Shown: positions 1 through 8,116, numbered from the stretch's first letter. The stretch is 64,000 bases of DNA from Aquiflexum balticum DSM 16537 (GCF_900176595.1 NZ_LT838813.1:248001-312000), one strand, 5' to 3'. The notes: a model not told the origin generated them from the letters alone. Made by a program: numbers and translations.

Positions 1-135
1 ATGAAGAAGTTGGTAAATTTAAACATTGATTTTCTTTTTTCATTTTTAGTGAAACACATTCCCGGGCATCCAAATTATGTAGGTTTCTTCATTTCTAAGG
101 AAAAAGAAGAATTTAAAAATAGTAAATTTAATTAA
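1..135 (+). CDS. Short ORF or 3' end of a gene cut by the left edge
   Basis: An open frame runs from base 1 to a TAA at 133-135, 44 codons (starts MKKLVNLNID, ends EFKNSKFN). The ATG is exactly at the window edge, so it may be an internal codon of a longer gene entering from the left. I recognise no family. Composition is AT-rich and lysine-rich. Bases 136-285 up to the next gene are AT-rich and show nothing I can support. Confidence 0.25.
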   Translation: MKKLVNLNIDFLFSFLVKHIPGHPNYVGFFISKEKEEFKNSKFN

Positions 136-285
136 GGTTAATGTTTTTGATTTTAAACTTGATTTTTTGAAAAAAGTTGAGTTTTCCATTTTAGAGAAAT
201 CTATTGAAGTTATCCCCCTTGGTATAGTTCACCTCATAATCAAGATTAGAAAAACTTACCTTTCAAAGGTATAAATTGAAGGAAT

Positions 286-867
286 TTAGAATTTACTTTT
301 CTCCACAAGGCCTTCGGTCAGTTTATTCAAAGCCTCGACTTTGTATTCAAAATCCCCTTTTAAGGTTTCTCTGTATTTATTGATATTTTCGACCAATTCA
401 TTGATGTCTTCAGGGATCACTTCTTCCAAAAGTTGGCGCAAACGCTTTGCTGTAGTAGGGGATTTACCATTGGTGCTAATGGCAATTTTGACATTTCCTT
501 TGGTCACGATTCCACCCAAATAAAAATCGCATAAATCAGGGGTATCTGCCACATTGACCAATAAATAACGCTCCTTGGCCTCATCATGAATTTGCTTATT
601 GACAGCCTTATCATCTGTGGCCGCAATGACAATATGTTTGGCGCCAAGGTACTTTTCATGATACATATCTTCAATCAAAGTCACGTTGGGAGCGTCATGT
701 GCCAATTTTAAAAACTCCTCATTGAAAACCTTGGAAACAGCTGTCACTTGAGCCTTGGGACTACTTTTCAGCAAAAAAGAAAGTTTCTCCGTCCCCACAA
801 ATCCACCCCCAACCAAAAGGATGTTCAATTGATGCACTTTGAGAAAGATGGGGTAGAGAGAATTCAT
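286..867 (-). CDS. Precorrin-2 dehydrogenase / sirohydrochlorin ferrochelatase-like (CysG N-terminal half, Met8 type)
   Basis: Oxidises precorrin-2 to sirohydrochlorin with NAD+ and probably helps insert iron, giving siroheme for the sulfite reductase encoded upstream. The 193-residue protein has an N-terminal Rossmann fold (ILLVGGGFVGTEK, about residues 16-28), then VIAATDD and LVNVADTPDLCDFYLGGIV, then the STNGKSPTTAKRLRQ stretch typical of this family. Length fits the stand-alone dehydrogenase, not the full CysG fusion. It is the last gene of the sulfate operon, 247 bp after the methyltransferase gene. The ATG at 867 starts directly before the Rossmann strand. Confidence 0.9.
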   Translation of the reverse strand: MNSLYPIFLKVHQLNILLVGGGFVGTEKLSFLLKSSPKAQVTAVSKVFNEEFLKLAHDAPNVTLIEDMYHEKYLGAKHIVIAATDDKAVNKQIHDEAKERYLLVNVADTPDLCDFYLGGIVTKGNVKIAISTNGKSPTTAKRLRQLLEEVIPEDINELVENINKYRETLKGDFEYKVEALNKLTEGLVEKSKF

Positions 868-1114
868 ATTTTAGATTTTAGATCGAAGAATTAAGAATCA
901 AAGCCTGCCCCGAGAATCGGGGAGACAAGAAACAAGATGCAAGACTTTCAAAATACCATTGAAAAATGATAGAAATAAATTGAAATATTTTGAGCTATTT
1001 CTTGCCATTTGGTTCCTTAATTTTTCTTAAAACCTATTGAAATTGTATTTCAATAATGCCTATTCTAAAATTATATCAGGGATTATATTTCAATATATTT
1101 TGCGAAGCATATTT
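868..1114. repeat. Intergenic spacer with hairpin and word-like repeats
   Basis: Gap between the two siroheme genes. It holds a short perfect hairpin (CCCCGA-gaa-TCGGGG, 908-922), flanked by a run of near-repeated words (GAATCAAAG, GACAAGAAACAAGATGCAAGAC). No U-tract follows the hairpin, so it is more likely a repeat than a terminator. No coding frame with family character was seen here. Confidence 0.5.
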
Positions 1115-1888
1115 CTACCTTATTTCCAAACTGACCACTTCCTGATAAATATCCCTCAACATATAACTTTCCCTGACCACTTCTCCGGCGATGATGATGG
1201 CCGGGGCAGTAATTCCAGAGGATTTGGCTTTGGCCTGTATATCCTGTATTGTTCCGGCTACAATCTTTTCTTCTTTGGTTGTTCCGCTTTGGATAATGGC
1301 AATTGGAAGTTCTGCCTTTCCGGCATTCAGATAACTTTCTACGATCTCCGGAAGCTTTTTGGTTCCCATCAATATCACAACTGTTGCAGTAGATTGGGCA
1401 GCTATGGCAATATCCCGTGAAAGTTCACTATTGGTAGTAGTTGCAGTAATGACCCAAAAACTTTCTGAAACTCCACGCTTGGTTACCGGAATACCTACTG
1501 ATCCTGGGACCGCGATAGCAGATGTAATGCCGGGCACCACTTCCGTAGTGATTCCGAAGGCTTCTATGTAATCAATTTCCTCGGAACCCCTACCAAATAC
1601 AAAAGGATCTCCTCCCTTTAGCCTCACCACATGTCCGAGTTTCAAAGCATATTCCACGCATAGCCTATTGGTCTCATCCTGTGGGCAACTGTGTTTCCCC
1701 ACTCTTTTACCCACAAATATTTTGATGGCTTGGGCAGGTGCATGCTTGAGTAGTGACTTGTCAATAAGTGCATCATATAGAACAACATCTGCTTTGTTCA
1801 ATGCCAAAACTGCCTTCAATGTAATCAATTCGGGATCACCGGGTCCCGCACCCACAAGGGTAACTTTTGGTTTTACTTTCTGTATCAT
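1115..1888 (-). CDS. cobA: Uroporphyrinogen-III C-methyltransferase (SUMT)
   Basis: Methylates uroporphyrinogen III at C2 and C7 with SAM to give precorrin-2, the first committed step to siroheme. The 257-residue protein shows the family signatures: VTLVGAGPGDPELITLKA near the N-terminus, VVLYDALI, VRLKGGDPFVFGRGSEE around residue 90, and VVPGITSAIAVPGSVGIPVTKRG. Length is normal for a single-domain SUMT. Its ATG overlaps the last bases of the sulfite reductase gene by 4 bp, so the two are translationally coupled. This supports siroheme being made for sulfite reduction here. Confidence 0.95.
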   Translation of the reverse strand: MIQKVKPKVTLVGAGPGDPELITLKAVLALNKADVVLYDALIDKSLLKHAPAQAIKIFVGKRVGKHSCPQDETNRLCVEYALKLGHVVRLKGGDPFVFGRGSEEIDYIEAFGITTEVVPGITSAIAVPGSVGIPVTKRGVSESFWVITATTTNSELSRDIAIAAQSTATVVILMGTKKLPEIVESYLNAGKAELPIAIIQSGTTKEEKIVAGTIQDIQAKAKSSGITAPAIIIAGEVVRESYMLRDIYQEVVSLEIR

Positions 1889-3987
1889 GCCGTTACCTCC
1901 TTTTCTCTAAATGCACTGATTGCCTCAAAAACCTGAACTGCATCCCCAAAATATTGCCTAGCGAAATCCTCTGTCGGTTCATTGTTTTGGATCTGATAGG
2001 TAATTTCAGCAAAGGTTTTTGTTAATTCAATCTTATTGGTTTCGGTGAATGTTTCATCAAAAAGGGCGATGATATTTGCATAGGAATTGGTGCTTTTGCC
2101 TTCACTCAAAAGGATTGCCTTTGCTGCATTGACCAATCCGGCATAGGTATGATAAATACTGTCTGACCATCTTTTTTCTTTGAACGCTTCCTCAGAAAGT
2201 TCTAATTTCTCTCTTGCCTCCAACAATAAGGTAGCTACCAAATCAATGACCACACCGGCACATTCACCAACGCCTACTGCCACTTTATAGGCATCTTCAT
2301 TTCCCCAGTCTACCTGATCTTCCTCGGTCAGGGTTTCTGTTTCGGTAAGGACTTTGAGGATATCATAAAAATATATCTGCCCCTTTCGATCATAATAATC
2401 CAAGAAAGGCTCTTCAATTTCTCCAAATTTTTCAAAATCATTGATCAATATCCTTAGTGCTTCGGGACCTCTTTTGCTAGGAATTTTGATGACTTTATCC
2501 GCAAATCTACCGTTACCATTTCCGAGTGTTCCACCTCCCAATAGTACCTGAAGTGCTGGAAATACAGTTTTCCCTACTTTCATGGACATGCCCTGAAAAC
2601 CGATATGGGCCATGTTGTGCTGCCCACAGGCATTCATGCAGCCAGAGATTTTGATGGTCAGGTCTTTGTTTTTGAGGTATTGGGGATATTCGGCCAAAAT
2701 GACTTTTTCCAGTTCCTTGGCAATACCCGTACTGCTTGCTATCCCAAGGTTACAAGTATCTGTGCCGGGACAGGCTGTGATGTCTGCAAAACTATCATAA
2801 CCCGCATCCGCTAAGCCTATTCTTTTCAATTCTTGATAAAAAAACGGTATAGCTCCAACCTGCACATCCCGAATGAGGATATTTTGCCTTAAAGTGAATC
2901 GCAGCTCATTTCCTGCATATTTGCTCACCAAATCTGCCAATTGTCTGGCCTGATCTGTATAAAAATCACCCAAGTGTACTTTTACCCCAATGGAAACAAA
3001 TCCAGGTTGTTTTTGTGGTAGCACATTGGTCAGTTTCCATTGCTCATAGGTCAAATCCAAAGGCTCCTCCAGCAAGGGAAATTCAGGCTGAGGAAGCACT
3101 TTGGATTCTTCATAGGTTTGAGCGTCAATGGGATATTTTTTGTATGGCAAAGCCTTTCTTTCTTCTTCGACTAATTTCAGGAAAGTTTCAAGACCTAATT
3201 CATTGATCAGAAACTTCATCCTGGCTTTAAGCCTTCTGGATCGTTCACCATGTCTGTCAAAGATCCTTAATACACCTTCTATAAAAGGAATCAATTCATC
3301 TGTTGGTAAGAACTCTGTAATTAAGTCAGCGTGCCTTGGCTGGGAACCCAAGCCTCCACCAAGGAGAATCTTAAAACCTCTTATTTCTTGGTCATTTTCT
3401 ACCTTTAACTGAGGAATGAATCCCAAGTCATGCAGGTAACTAAGCGCCGTATCTTCCTCTGAAGCAGAGAAAGCCATTTTGAATTTTCTGCCCATTTCCT
3501 GGCAAACCGGATTTCTCAAAAAATATCTGAAAACCGCATCGGCATAAGGGGTGACATCAAATGGCTCTTTGGGATCCACACCGGCAGTTTCTGAAGCAGT
3601 CACATTCCTTACCGTATTTCCACATGCTTCCCTTAAGGTCACATCATCTTTTTCCAATTCCGCCCAAAGCGCAGGAGTTTCATCCAAGCTGACATAATGT
3701 ATCTGAATATCCTGTCGGGTAGTGATATGAAGTCTTCCGGTGGAGTATTTGTCAGAAACATCTGAAATCCTCTTCAACTGTTCTCCTGTAGCTTTTCCAT
3801 AAGGCAATTTGATCCGGATCATCTGTACACCGGGCTGCCTTTGTCCATAAACTCCCCGGGCTAGGCGGAGACTACGAAATTTTTCCTCATCAATTTTTCC
3901 TTCCCTGAAAAGCCTGATTTTCCTTTCCAATTCAAGAATGTCCTTTTCCACAATGGGATTTTCGATTTCAGTTCTGAAGCTTTGCAT
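1885..3987 (-). CDS. Siroheme [4Fe-4S] sulfite (nitrite) reductase with C-terminal HEPN-like domain
   Basis: Reduces sulfite to sulfide by six electrons. Residues about 1-530 hold the duplicated ferredoxin-type reductase fold. RHVTNVTASE-type sequence is seen as GNTVRNVTASETAGVD near residue 130. The siroheme/cluster cysteines sit in TACPGTDTCNLG and SGCMNACGQH (C-X5-C and C-X3-C). After about residue 560 an extra helical stretch of roughly 130 residues follows (AREKLELSEEAFKEKRWSDSIYHTYAGLVNAAKAIL), resembling a HEPN domain. Typical assimilatory enzymes are 550-600 residues, so 700 reflects this extension. Nitrite as substrate cannot be excluded, but operon context favours sulfite. Confidence 0.92.
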   Translation of the reverse strand: MQSFRTEIENPIVEKDILELERKIRLFREGKIDEEKFRSLRLARGVYGQRQPGVQMIRIKLPYGKATGEQLKRISDVSDKYSTGRLHITTRQDIQIHYVSLDETPALWAELEKDDVTLREACGNTVRNVTASETAGVDPKEPFDVTPYADAVFRYFLRNPVCQEMGRKFKMAFSASEEDTALSYLHDLGFIPQLKVENDQEIRGFKILLGGGLGSQPRHADLITEFLPTDELIPFIEGVLRIFDRHGERSRRLKARMKFLINELGLETFLKLVEEERKALPYKKYPIDAQTYEESKVLPQPEFPLLEEPLDLTYEQWKLTNVLPQKQPGFVSIGVKVHLGDFYTDQARQLADLVSKYAGNELRFTLRQNILIRDVQVGAIPFFYQELKRIGLADAGYDSFADITACPGTDTCNLGIASSTGIAKELEKVILAEYPQYLKNKDLTIKISGCMNACGQHNMAHIGFQGMSMKVGKTVFPALQVLLGGGTLGNGNGRFADKVIKIPSKRGPEALRILINDFEKFGEIEEPFLDYYDRKGQIYFYDILKVLTETETLTEEDQVDWGNEDAYKVAVGVGECAGVVIDLVATLLLEAREKLELSEEAFKEKRWSDSIYHTYAGLVNAAKAILLSEGKSTNSYANIIALFDETFTETNKIELTKTFAEITYQIQNNEPTEDFARQYFGDAVQVFEAISAFREKEVTA

Positions 3988-4026
3988 TTGTTATTTTAAT
4001 CTATAGGTTAAGTAGAGTTTTTGATT

Positions 4027-4155
4027 GTACCAAGAACGAAGTACCAAGAGCAGTTTAATTCAAGATTTTGGTGAATTTGAGGTGCCTATGAGTTTGATTT
4101 ATTTGATTAACCAGATCCAAATACTTGGTAGTCTTGGTACTTTGTACATTGTACT
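4027..4155. repeat. Word-repeat element with GTACCAAG / CTTGGTAC arms
   Basis: The gap between cysN and the sulfite reductase gene carries GTACCAAGAACGAAGTACCAAG (4027-4048), answered in opposite orientation by CTTGGTAGTCTTGGTACTTTGTAC (4124-4147). The second arm is almost repeated at 5582-5615, just downstream of cysD. It could fold into a long imperfect stem-loop in the operon mRNA. Confidence 0.6.
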
Positions 4156-5407
4156 ACTCAATAAACCCAACACTCACGGTATCATAGCTTCCCTCATCGA
4201 TAAGTATAAAGCTGCCATTGGATTTATTTTCGGTGTAACTGTCAAAGTGAATAGGTTTGCTTAATCGTAAATTTACTTTCCCGATATCATTCAGTTTCAA
4301 TTGCTGCGTAGGTTCCTCGCCTGAGAAGTCGGTGTGGATCAGGGATTCAATGCTATCGACCTTTGCCAGAACCCTGTTTACGCCATGTTGCAATGTAAAT
4401 TTATCACCGACCTTCAAAGGCTTACTGTTGACCTGACAGATCGTGGCAGCGATTTGCTTTTCGGATTTGGGAAGCTCATTGGATTTGACCAACATATCCC
4501 CTCGGCTGATATTGACTTCATCCTCAAGTGCGATGGTCAATGATGCTCCAGGTGTGGCAACTTCATATTCCTGATCGAAGAAACTTATGGATTTGATTTT
4601 GGATTGGGTGAAAGAGGGCAATACAGTCACCTCATCGCCTACTTTCAGATTTCCTCCATAAAGCACTCCCGAGAAACCTCTAAAGTCATGGAATGCCTCG
4701 GTTTTTGGTCGGATGACATATTGAACCGGGAAGCGGGCAACAGAACTTTCCTGTAGATCTTCAGTTTCCAAAACTTCTAAATGGTCCAATAGGGTATTCC
4801 CCACAAACCATGGCATCAAATCCGATTTCTTGGCAATATTTTCACCCTTCAAAGCCGAGATGGGAATAAATGTAATTTGCTCTGTAATGAAGTTACTTTT
4901 TTCCACCAAAGCTTCAAAGTCTGATTTTATTTTGAGATATACATCTTCATCATAGCCTACCAAATCCATTTTATTGATCGCAATCACCACATGGCTGATT
5001 CGGAGTAGGTTACTGATAAAAAAATGTCTGTATGTCTGCTCAATGACTCCTTTTCTTGCATCGATCAATATGATCGCAACCTGAGAAGTGGAAGCTCCGG
5101 TCACCATGTTACGGGTATATTCTACATGCCCGGGAGTATCTGCTATGACAAAGTTGGTTTTGGACGTATTGAAATAAATATGAGCCACATCGATGGTAAT
5201 ACCTTGTTCCCTTTCTGCGACCAATCCATCAGTAGCCAAAGAAAAATCAAGGTAATCAAAACCACGCTGCCGGCTTGTTTTTTCAATAGCCTCCAACTTG
5301 TCGGTTGTCAATGATCTGGTATCATACAGCAATCTTCCGATCAGGGTACTTTTACCGTCATCTACCGAGCCGGCTGTAGCTATTTTTATGAGTTTTTTAC
5401 TTTCCAT
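4154..5407 (-). CDS. cysN: Sulfate adenylyltransferase subunit 1 (GTPase)
   Basis: GTP-hydrolysing subunit of ATP sulfurylase. It drives formation of APS from sulfate and ATP with CysD. The EF-Tu-like GTPase domain is clear: P-loop GSVDDGKSTLIGRLLYD (about residues 14-30), DTPGHVEYTRNMVTGAS, NKMDLVGYDED, and an SAL motif (ISALKGENI). Two beta-barrel domains follow. At 417 residues it is the stand-alone CysN without a C-terminal APS kinase, and no cysC lies in the window. It is separated from cysD by a 216-bp repeat-filled gap. Confidence 0.96.
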   Translation of the reverse strand: MESKKLIKIATAGSVDDGKSTLIGRLLYDTRSLTTDKLEAIEKTSRQRGFDYLDFSLATDGLVAEREQGITIDVAHIYFNTSKTNFVIADTPGHVEYTRNMVTGASTSQVAIILIDARKGVIEQTYRHFFISNLLRISHVVIAINKMDLVGYDEDVYLKIKSDFEALVEKSNFITEQITFIPISALKGENIAKKSDLMPWFVGNTLLDHLEVLETEDLQESSVARFPVQYVIRPKTEAFHDFRGFSGVLYGGNLKVGDEVTVLPSFTQSKIKSISFFDQEYEVATPGASLTIALEDEVNISRGDMLVKSNELPKSEKQIAATICQVNSKPLKVGDKFTLQHGVNRVLAKVDSIESLIHTDFSGEEPTQQLKLNDIGKVNLRLSKPIHFDSYTENKSNGSFILIDEGSYDTVSVGFIE

Positions 5408-5416
5408 TTTTTTTAG

Positions 5417-5450
5417 ATGTTAGACGTGAGACGTGAGACATAAGACTTCG
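5417..5450. repeat. GACGTGAGAC word repeat
   Basis: Tandem near-copies of GACGTGAGAC / GACATAAGAC just upstream of the cysN start. The inverted version (GTCTTATGTCTCACGTCT) occurs at 6650-6668 downstream of cysH, and a related form at 18751-18780. Confidence 0.55.
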
Positions 5451-5520
5451 TCCATCTATCACTTTTATCTTTTATATTTATTTCACGAAGGCAAGAAGAC
5501 ATTTTGATTTTTTTTAAGAC

Positions 5521-5615
5521 TCTTGTGGGCAGTCTGAAGACTGCAAGGTTTGTGGTCCAAGACTGAAGTCTTGAACCAACTGGTAGTCTTGGTACTTGGT
5601 ACATTATACTTTGTA
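5521..5615. repeat. Twin TGAA-loop hairpins and GGTAC repeats downstream of cysD
   Basis: Two small perfect hairpins share the same TGAA loop: GCAGTC-TGAA-GACTGC (5529-5544) and CAAGAC-TGAA-GTCTTG (5558-5573). They are followed by TGGTAGTCTTGGTACTTGG and TATACTTTGTAC (5580-5615), a near-copy of 4126-4155. All lie in the cysD-cysN gap. Confidence 0.6.
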
Positions 5616-5623
5616 CTTACAGA

Positions 5624-6523
5624 TCAAAAATACCCTACCTTCTTCCTTTTCTCCATGGCGGCTTCTGATCTTTTATCGTCAATTCTGGCGCCTCTTTCTG
5701 AGATGGTGGAATCCCGGATTTCAGCGACCACCGCATCAAGGGTTTCTGCTTCTGAAAGCACTGCGGCTGTACAGGTCATATCTCCAACAGTTCTGAATCG
5801 GACCATTTTTTCATATACCTCTTCGTGGTTTTCTCTGTATACATGCTTGTTGGCAGTCCAGATCAATCCGTCACGGAAGAAGACCTCTCTTTTATGGGCA
5901 AAGTATATGGAAGGTATTTTGATATTTTCTGTTTTGATATATTCCCAAACATCAAGCTCAGTCCAGTTGGATATCGGGAAAACCCGAACATTCTGACCTT
6001 GGTGTATTTTGCCATTGAGCATGTCGAAAAGCTCTGGACGCTGATTTTTTTCATCCCATTGTCCAAAGTCATCTCTAACTGAAAACACCCTTTCTTTGGC
6101 CCTTGCTTTTTCTTCGTCCCTTCTGGCACCTCCGATACAGGCATCAAACTTGAATTCCTCAATGGCATCCAATAGTGTGGTAGTCTGTAAAGTATTTCTG
6201 CTTGCATACCTGCCCCTTTCTTCTGTGACTTTACCCTGATCGATGGAGTCCTGAACATTTCTCACGATCAATTCCAAGCCCAATTCCGCTACAAGCTGAT
6301 CCCTGAACTGAATAGTCTCAGGAAAATTATGGCCCGTATCAATATGCAAGAGGGGAAAAGGTATTCTTGCTGGATAAAAAGCCTTTTGTGCAAGTCTGAC
6401 CAAAGTAATGGAATCTTTACCTCCCGAAAATAACAGCACGGGTTTTTCGAACTGCGCAGCCACCTCCCTAAGGATATGAATCGATTCTGCTTCTTTGGGG
6501 TTCGGTATCAATAGGTTTGACAT
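5624..6523 (-). CDS. cysD: Sulfate adenylyltransferase subunit 2
   Basis: Catalytic ATP sulfurylase subunit, which adenylates sulfate to APS. The 299-residue protein has the PP-loop motif LLFSGGKDSITLVRLAQKA (about residues 30-48), FPLLHIDTGHNFPE, CIGGARRDEEKARAKER, and a C-terminal GDMTCTAAVLSEAETLDAVVAEI plus the basic RKKVGYF end typical of CysD. It sits between cysH and cysN on the same strand. The ATG at 6523 gives the usual family length. Confidence 0.96.
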   Translation of the reverse strand: MSNLLIPNPKEAESIHILREVAAQFEKPVLLFSGGKDSITLVRLAQKAFYPARIPFPLLHIDTGHNFPETIQFRDQLVAELGLELIVRNVQDSIDQGKVTEERGRYASRNTLQTTTLLDAIEEFKFDACIGGARRDEEKARAKERVFSVRDDFGQWDEKNQRPELFDMLNGKIHQGQNVRVFPISNWTELDVWEYIKTENIKIPSIYFAHKREVFFRDGLIWTANKHVYRENHEEVYEKMVRFRTVGDMTCTAAVLSEAETLDAVVAEIRDSTISERGARIDDKRSEAAMEKRKKVGYF

Positions 6524-6554
6524 AGCAATTGAATCTTTTTGTTTTTAATTTCTT

Positions 6555-6677
6555 TTTACTTCATCATACTTCATTCGGTGTTCCATGTTCATTATTCTAA
6601 TTTTTGAATATCGAATGTCGAATTATGAATAATGATTTCCGAAGTCTTGTGTCTTATGTCTCACGTCTAGCGTCTTA
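6555..6677. repeat. Word-repeat cluster between cysD and cysH
   Basis: Consecutive short near-repeats: TTCATCATACTTCATT with TTCCATGTTCATTATTC, then GAATATCGAATGTCGAATT, then GTCTTGTGTCTTATGTC with TCACGTCTAGCGTCTTAC. The last block is the inverse of the 5417-5450 element. It reaches the cysH stop codon. Confidence 0.55.
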
Positions 6678-7379
6678 CTTAGCATGCAACCCACACTCCT
6701 TCTTGGAATCCTCCCACCACCACCGTCCTGCCCGGGCATCTTCACCTGCTGATATGGCTCTCGTACATGGGGCACAGCCGATGCTGATAAATCCTTTGTC
6801 ATGTAATGGGTTGTAAGGAATCTTGTTTTCTTCTATATATGCCATCATTCGATCGAAAGACCAATCCAGCAAAGGATTGAATTTGATGATATGATTGGCT
6901 TCATCCCACTCAATTTTTCTCATCGAGGAACGATTGGCACTTTGTTCTGCGCGAAGACCTGTTACCCAAATGCTATTTCCTGCCAAAGCTCTCTTTAAAG
7001 GTTCAACTTTTCGCACATGGCAACAGGATTTTCTATTTTCCACCGAATCGTAAAACCCGTTGATTCCTCTACTTTCCACCAAATTTTCCACAGATTGTCT
7101 TTCAGGATATAGGACCTGAATCCTAATTTTATATTTGCTTTCTGTTCTTGCAATCAAATCTAAAGTCTCGGGAAAGAGCCGCCCTGTATCCAAAGAAAAA
7201 ATATGAACCGGCAGGTCACTTTCTGCAATCAATTGGGTAATCACCTGATCTTCCTGTCCCAATGAGGTAGAGAAGACTACTTTCCCCGGAAAGAGATCAG
7301 ACAAAAAGCCAAGTGCCTCTACAGGGTCCAGCTTCTCAACTTTTTCACTCAAATCATGCAAATTCGTTTTTAGGCTCAT
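6675..7379 (-). CDS. cysH: Adenylyl-sulfate / phosphoadenylyl-sulfate reductase
   Basis: Reduces activated sulfate to sulfite using thioredoxin. The PP-loop-like region reads VVFSTSLGQEDQVITQLI. Two cysteine pairs (KSCCHVRKVEPL and SIGCAPCTRAI) mark the [4Fe-4S]-binding type that normally uses APS rather than PAPS; this fits the lack of an APS kinase in the window. The C-terminal KECGLH holds the catalytic cysteine. An in-frame start at 7412 is possible, but MSLKTNLHDL at 7379 gives the expected 234 residues. The gene overlaps the 3' end of the DUF2061 gene. Confidence 0.93.
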   Translation of the reverse strand: MSLKTNLHDLSEKVEKLDPVEALGFLSDLFPGKVVFSTSLGQEDQVITQLIAESDLPVHIFSLDTGRLFPETLDLIARTESKYKIRIQVLYPERQSVENLVESRGINGFYDSVENRKSCCHVRKVEPLKRALAGNSIWVTGLRAEQSANRSSMRKIEWDEANHIIKFNPLLDWSFDRMMAYIEENKIPYNPLHDKGFISIGCAPCTRAISAGEDARAGRWWWEDSKKECGLHAK

Positions 7380-7626
7380 CTTTTTCGATTTTTGTGGCGC
7401 CTTCCCAGGCACGTTCGTGAAGATAATAAAGGGCTATTTTGGTGACCACCTCAATGGAACCGATGGACAATGCCATAACCAATTGCCCTGTCACAAAAAA
7501 TGAAATCACCATGGTATCTAAAGTACCTACTATTCTCCAGGAGATGGATTTGGCAAAACTCTTGACATTGGTATCCTGACCTTTGCTGTTTACAAACCAT
7601 TTTTTAAGAGGCTGATCTAAAATCAT
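7354..7626 (-). CDS. DUF2061 small membrane protein, first gene of the sulfate operon
   Basis: A 90-residue protein with two likely membrane segments (WRIVGTLDTMVISFFVTG and ALSIGSIEVVTKIALYYLHERAW), the pattern of the DUF2061 family. Such proteins recur beside sulfate-assimilation genes in Bacteroidota, but their function is unknown; a role in sulfate handling at the membrane is only inference. Its 3' end overlaps the cysH start, so the two are probably co-translated. A TAnnTTTG promoter element lies 24-31 bp upstream. Confidence 0.85.
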   Translation of the reverse strand: MILDQPLKKWFVNSKGQDTNVKSFAKSISWRIVGTLDTMVISFFVTGQLVMALSIGSIEVVTKIALYYLHERAWEGATKIEKDEPKNEFA

Positions 7627-7649
7627 ACATTATTTATTAATCCCAAAAG

Positions 7650-7681
7650 CAAAAGTATATAAAACCTATAAATATTATAGG
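7650..7681 (-). promoter_or_regulatory. Candidate sulfate-operon promoter with palindromic operator
   Basis: On the minus strand TACTTTTG (7650-7657) matches the Bacteroidota -7 consensus TAnnTTTG. Just upstream is a perfect 17-bp palindrome, CCTATAA-ATA-TTATAGG (7665-7681), which occupies the place of the -33 box; no TTTG is seen there. It lies between the Rrf2 regulator gene and the operon, so it is the obvious candidate regulator-binding site. Confidence 0.55.
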
Positions 7682-7699
7682 GTAAATGAGAAAAAAATT

Positions 7700-8116
7700 T
7701 TATTCTTTATCTAAAATATCTGCTAATGACTTGTTTTCCAATACATTAAGCATTTCATCCCGCACCTGTATCATGACTTTGTTTAGGCCGCAATTCACTT
7801 CACTTTTACATTCCACACAGGGTTCATAGTAATTAAGACTTACACATGGCAATAAAGCTATAGGCCCATCAAGCAAACGGATAACTTTGGAAAGTGGGAC
7901 ATCTTTAGGTTCTTTGATCAGATAATAGCCTCCTCCTTTGCCTTTTTTGCTTCCCAGAATGCCGGCTTTTTTGAGTTCAAGTAATATATTTTCTAAAAAC
8001 TTATGGGAAATACCATATTCTTCGGAAATGTCTTGGATCAAAACGGTTTTTTGGTCTCTATGCTTGCCGAGGTAGGTCAGGGCATGAAAAGCGTATTTGG
8101 TTTTTTTGGATAGCAT
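7700..8116 (-). CDS. Rrf2-family transcriptional regulator
   Basis: Winged-helix regulator of the Rrf2 group (IscR, NsrR, CymR relatives). The N-terminal MLSKKTKYAFHALTYL and the recognition region SEEYGISHKFLENILLELKKAGIL are typical, followed by SKKGKGGGYYL. A cysteine cluster near residues 87-106 (PCVSLNYYEPCVECKSEVNCG) could bind an iron-sulfur cluster. The frame is open to 8167, but the ATG at 8116 matches the family start. It lies just upstream of the sulfate operon on the same strand, so control of sulfur assimilation is a reasonable inference. Confidence 0.9.
   Translation of the reverse strand: MLSKKTKYAFHALTYLGKHRDQKTVLIQDISEEYGISHKFLENILLELKKAGILGSKKGKGGGYYLIKEPKDVPLSKVIRLLDGPIALLPCVSLNYYEPCVECKSEVNCGLNKVMIQVRDEMLNVLENKSLADILDKE

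Noticed and set aside
908-922. CCCCGA-gaa-TCGGGG as terminator for the methyltransferase gene
   Set aside because: No T-run on either strand and the operon appears to continue through it; treated as repeat.
1037-1420. Plus-strand open frame over SUMT, and similar frames over htpG, mutL, rlmN, the cargo-like gene and others
   Set aside because: They run opposite or out of frame to strongly supported genes, lack family character, and are shadows.
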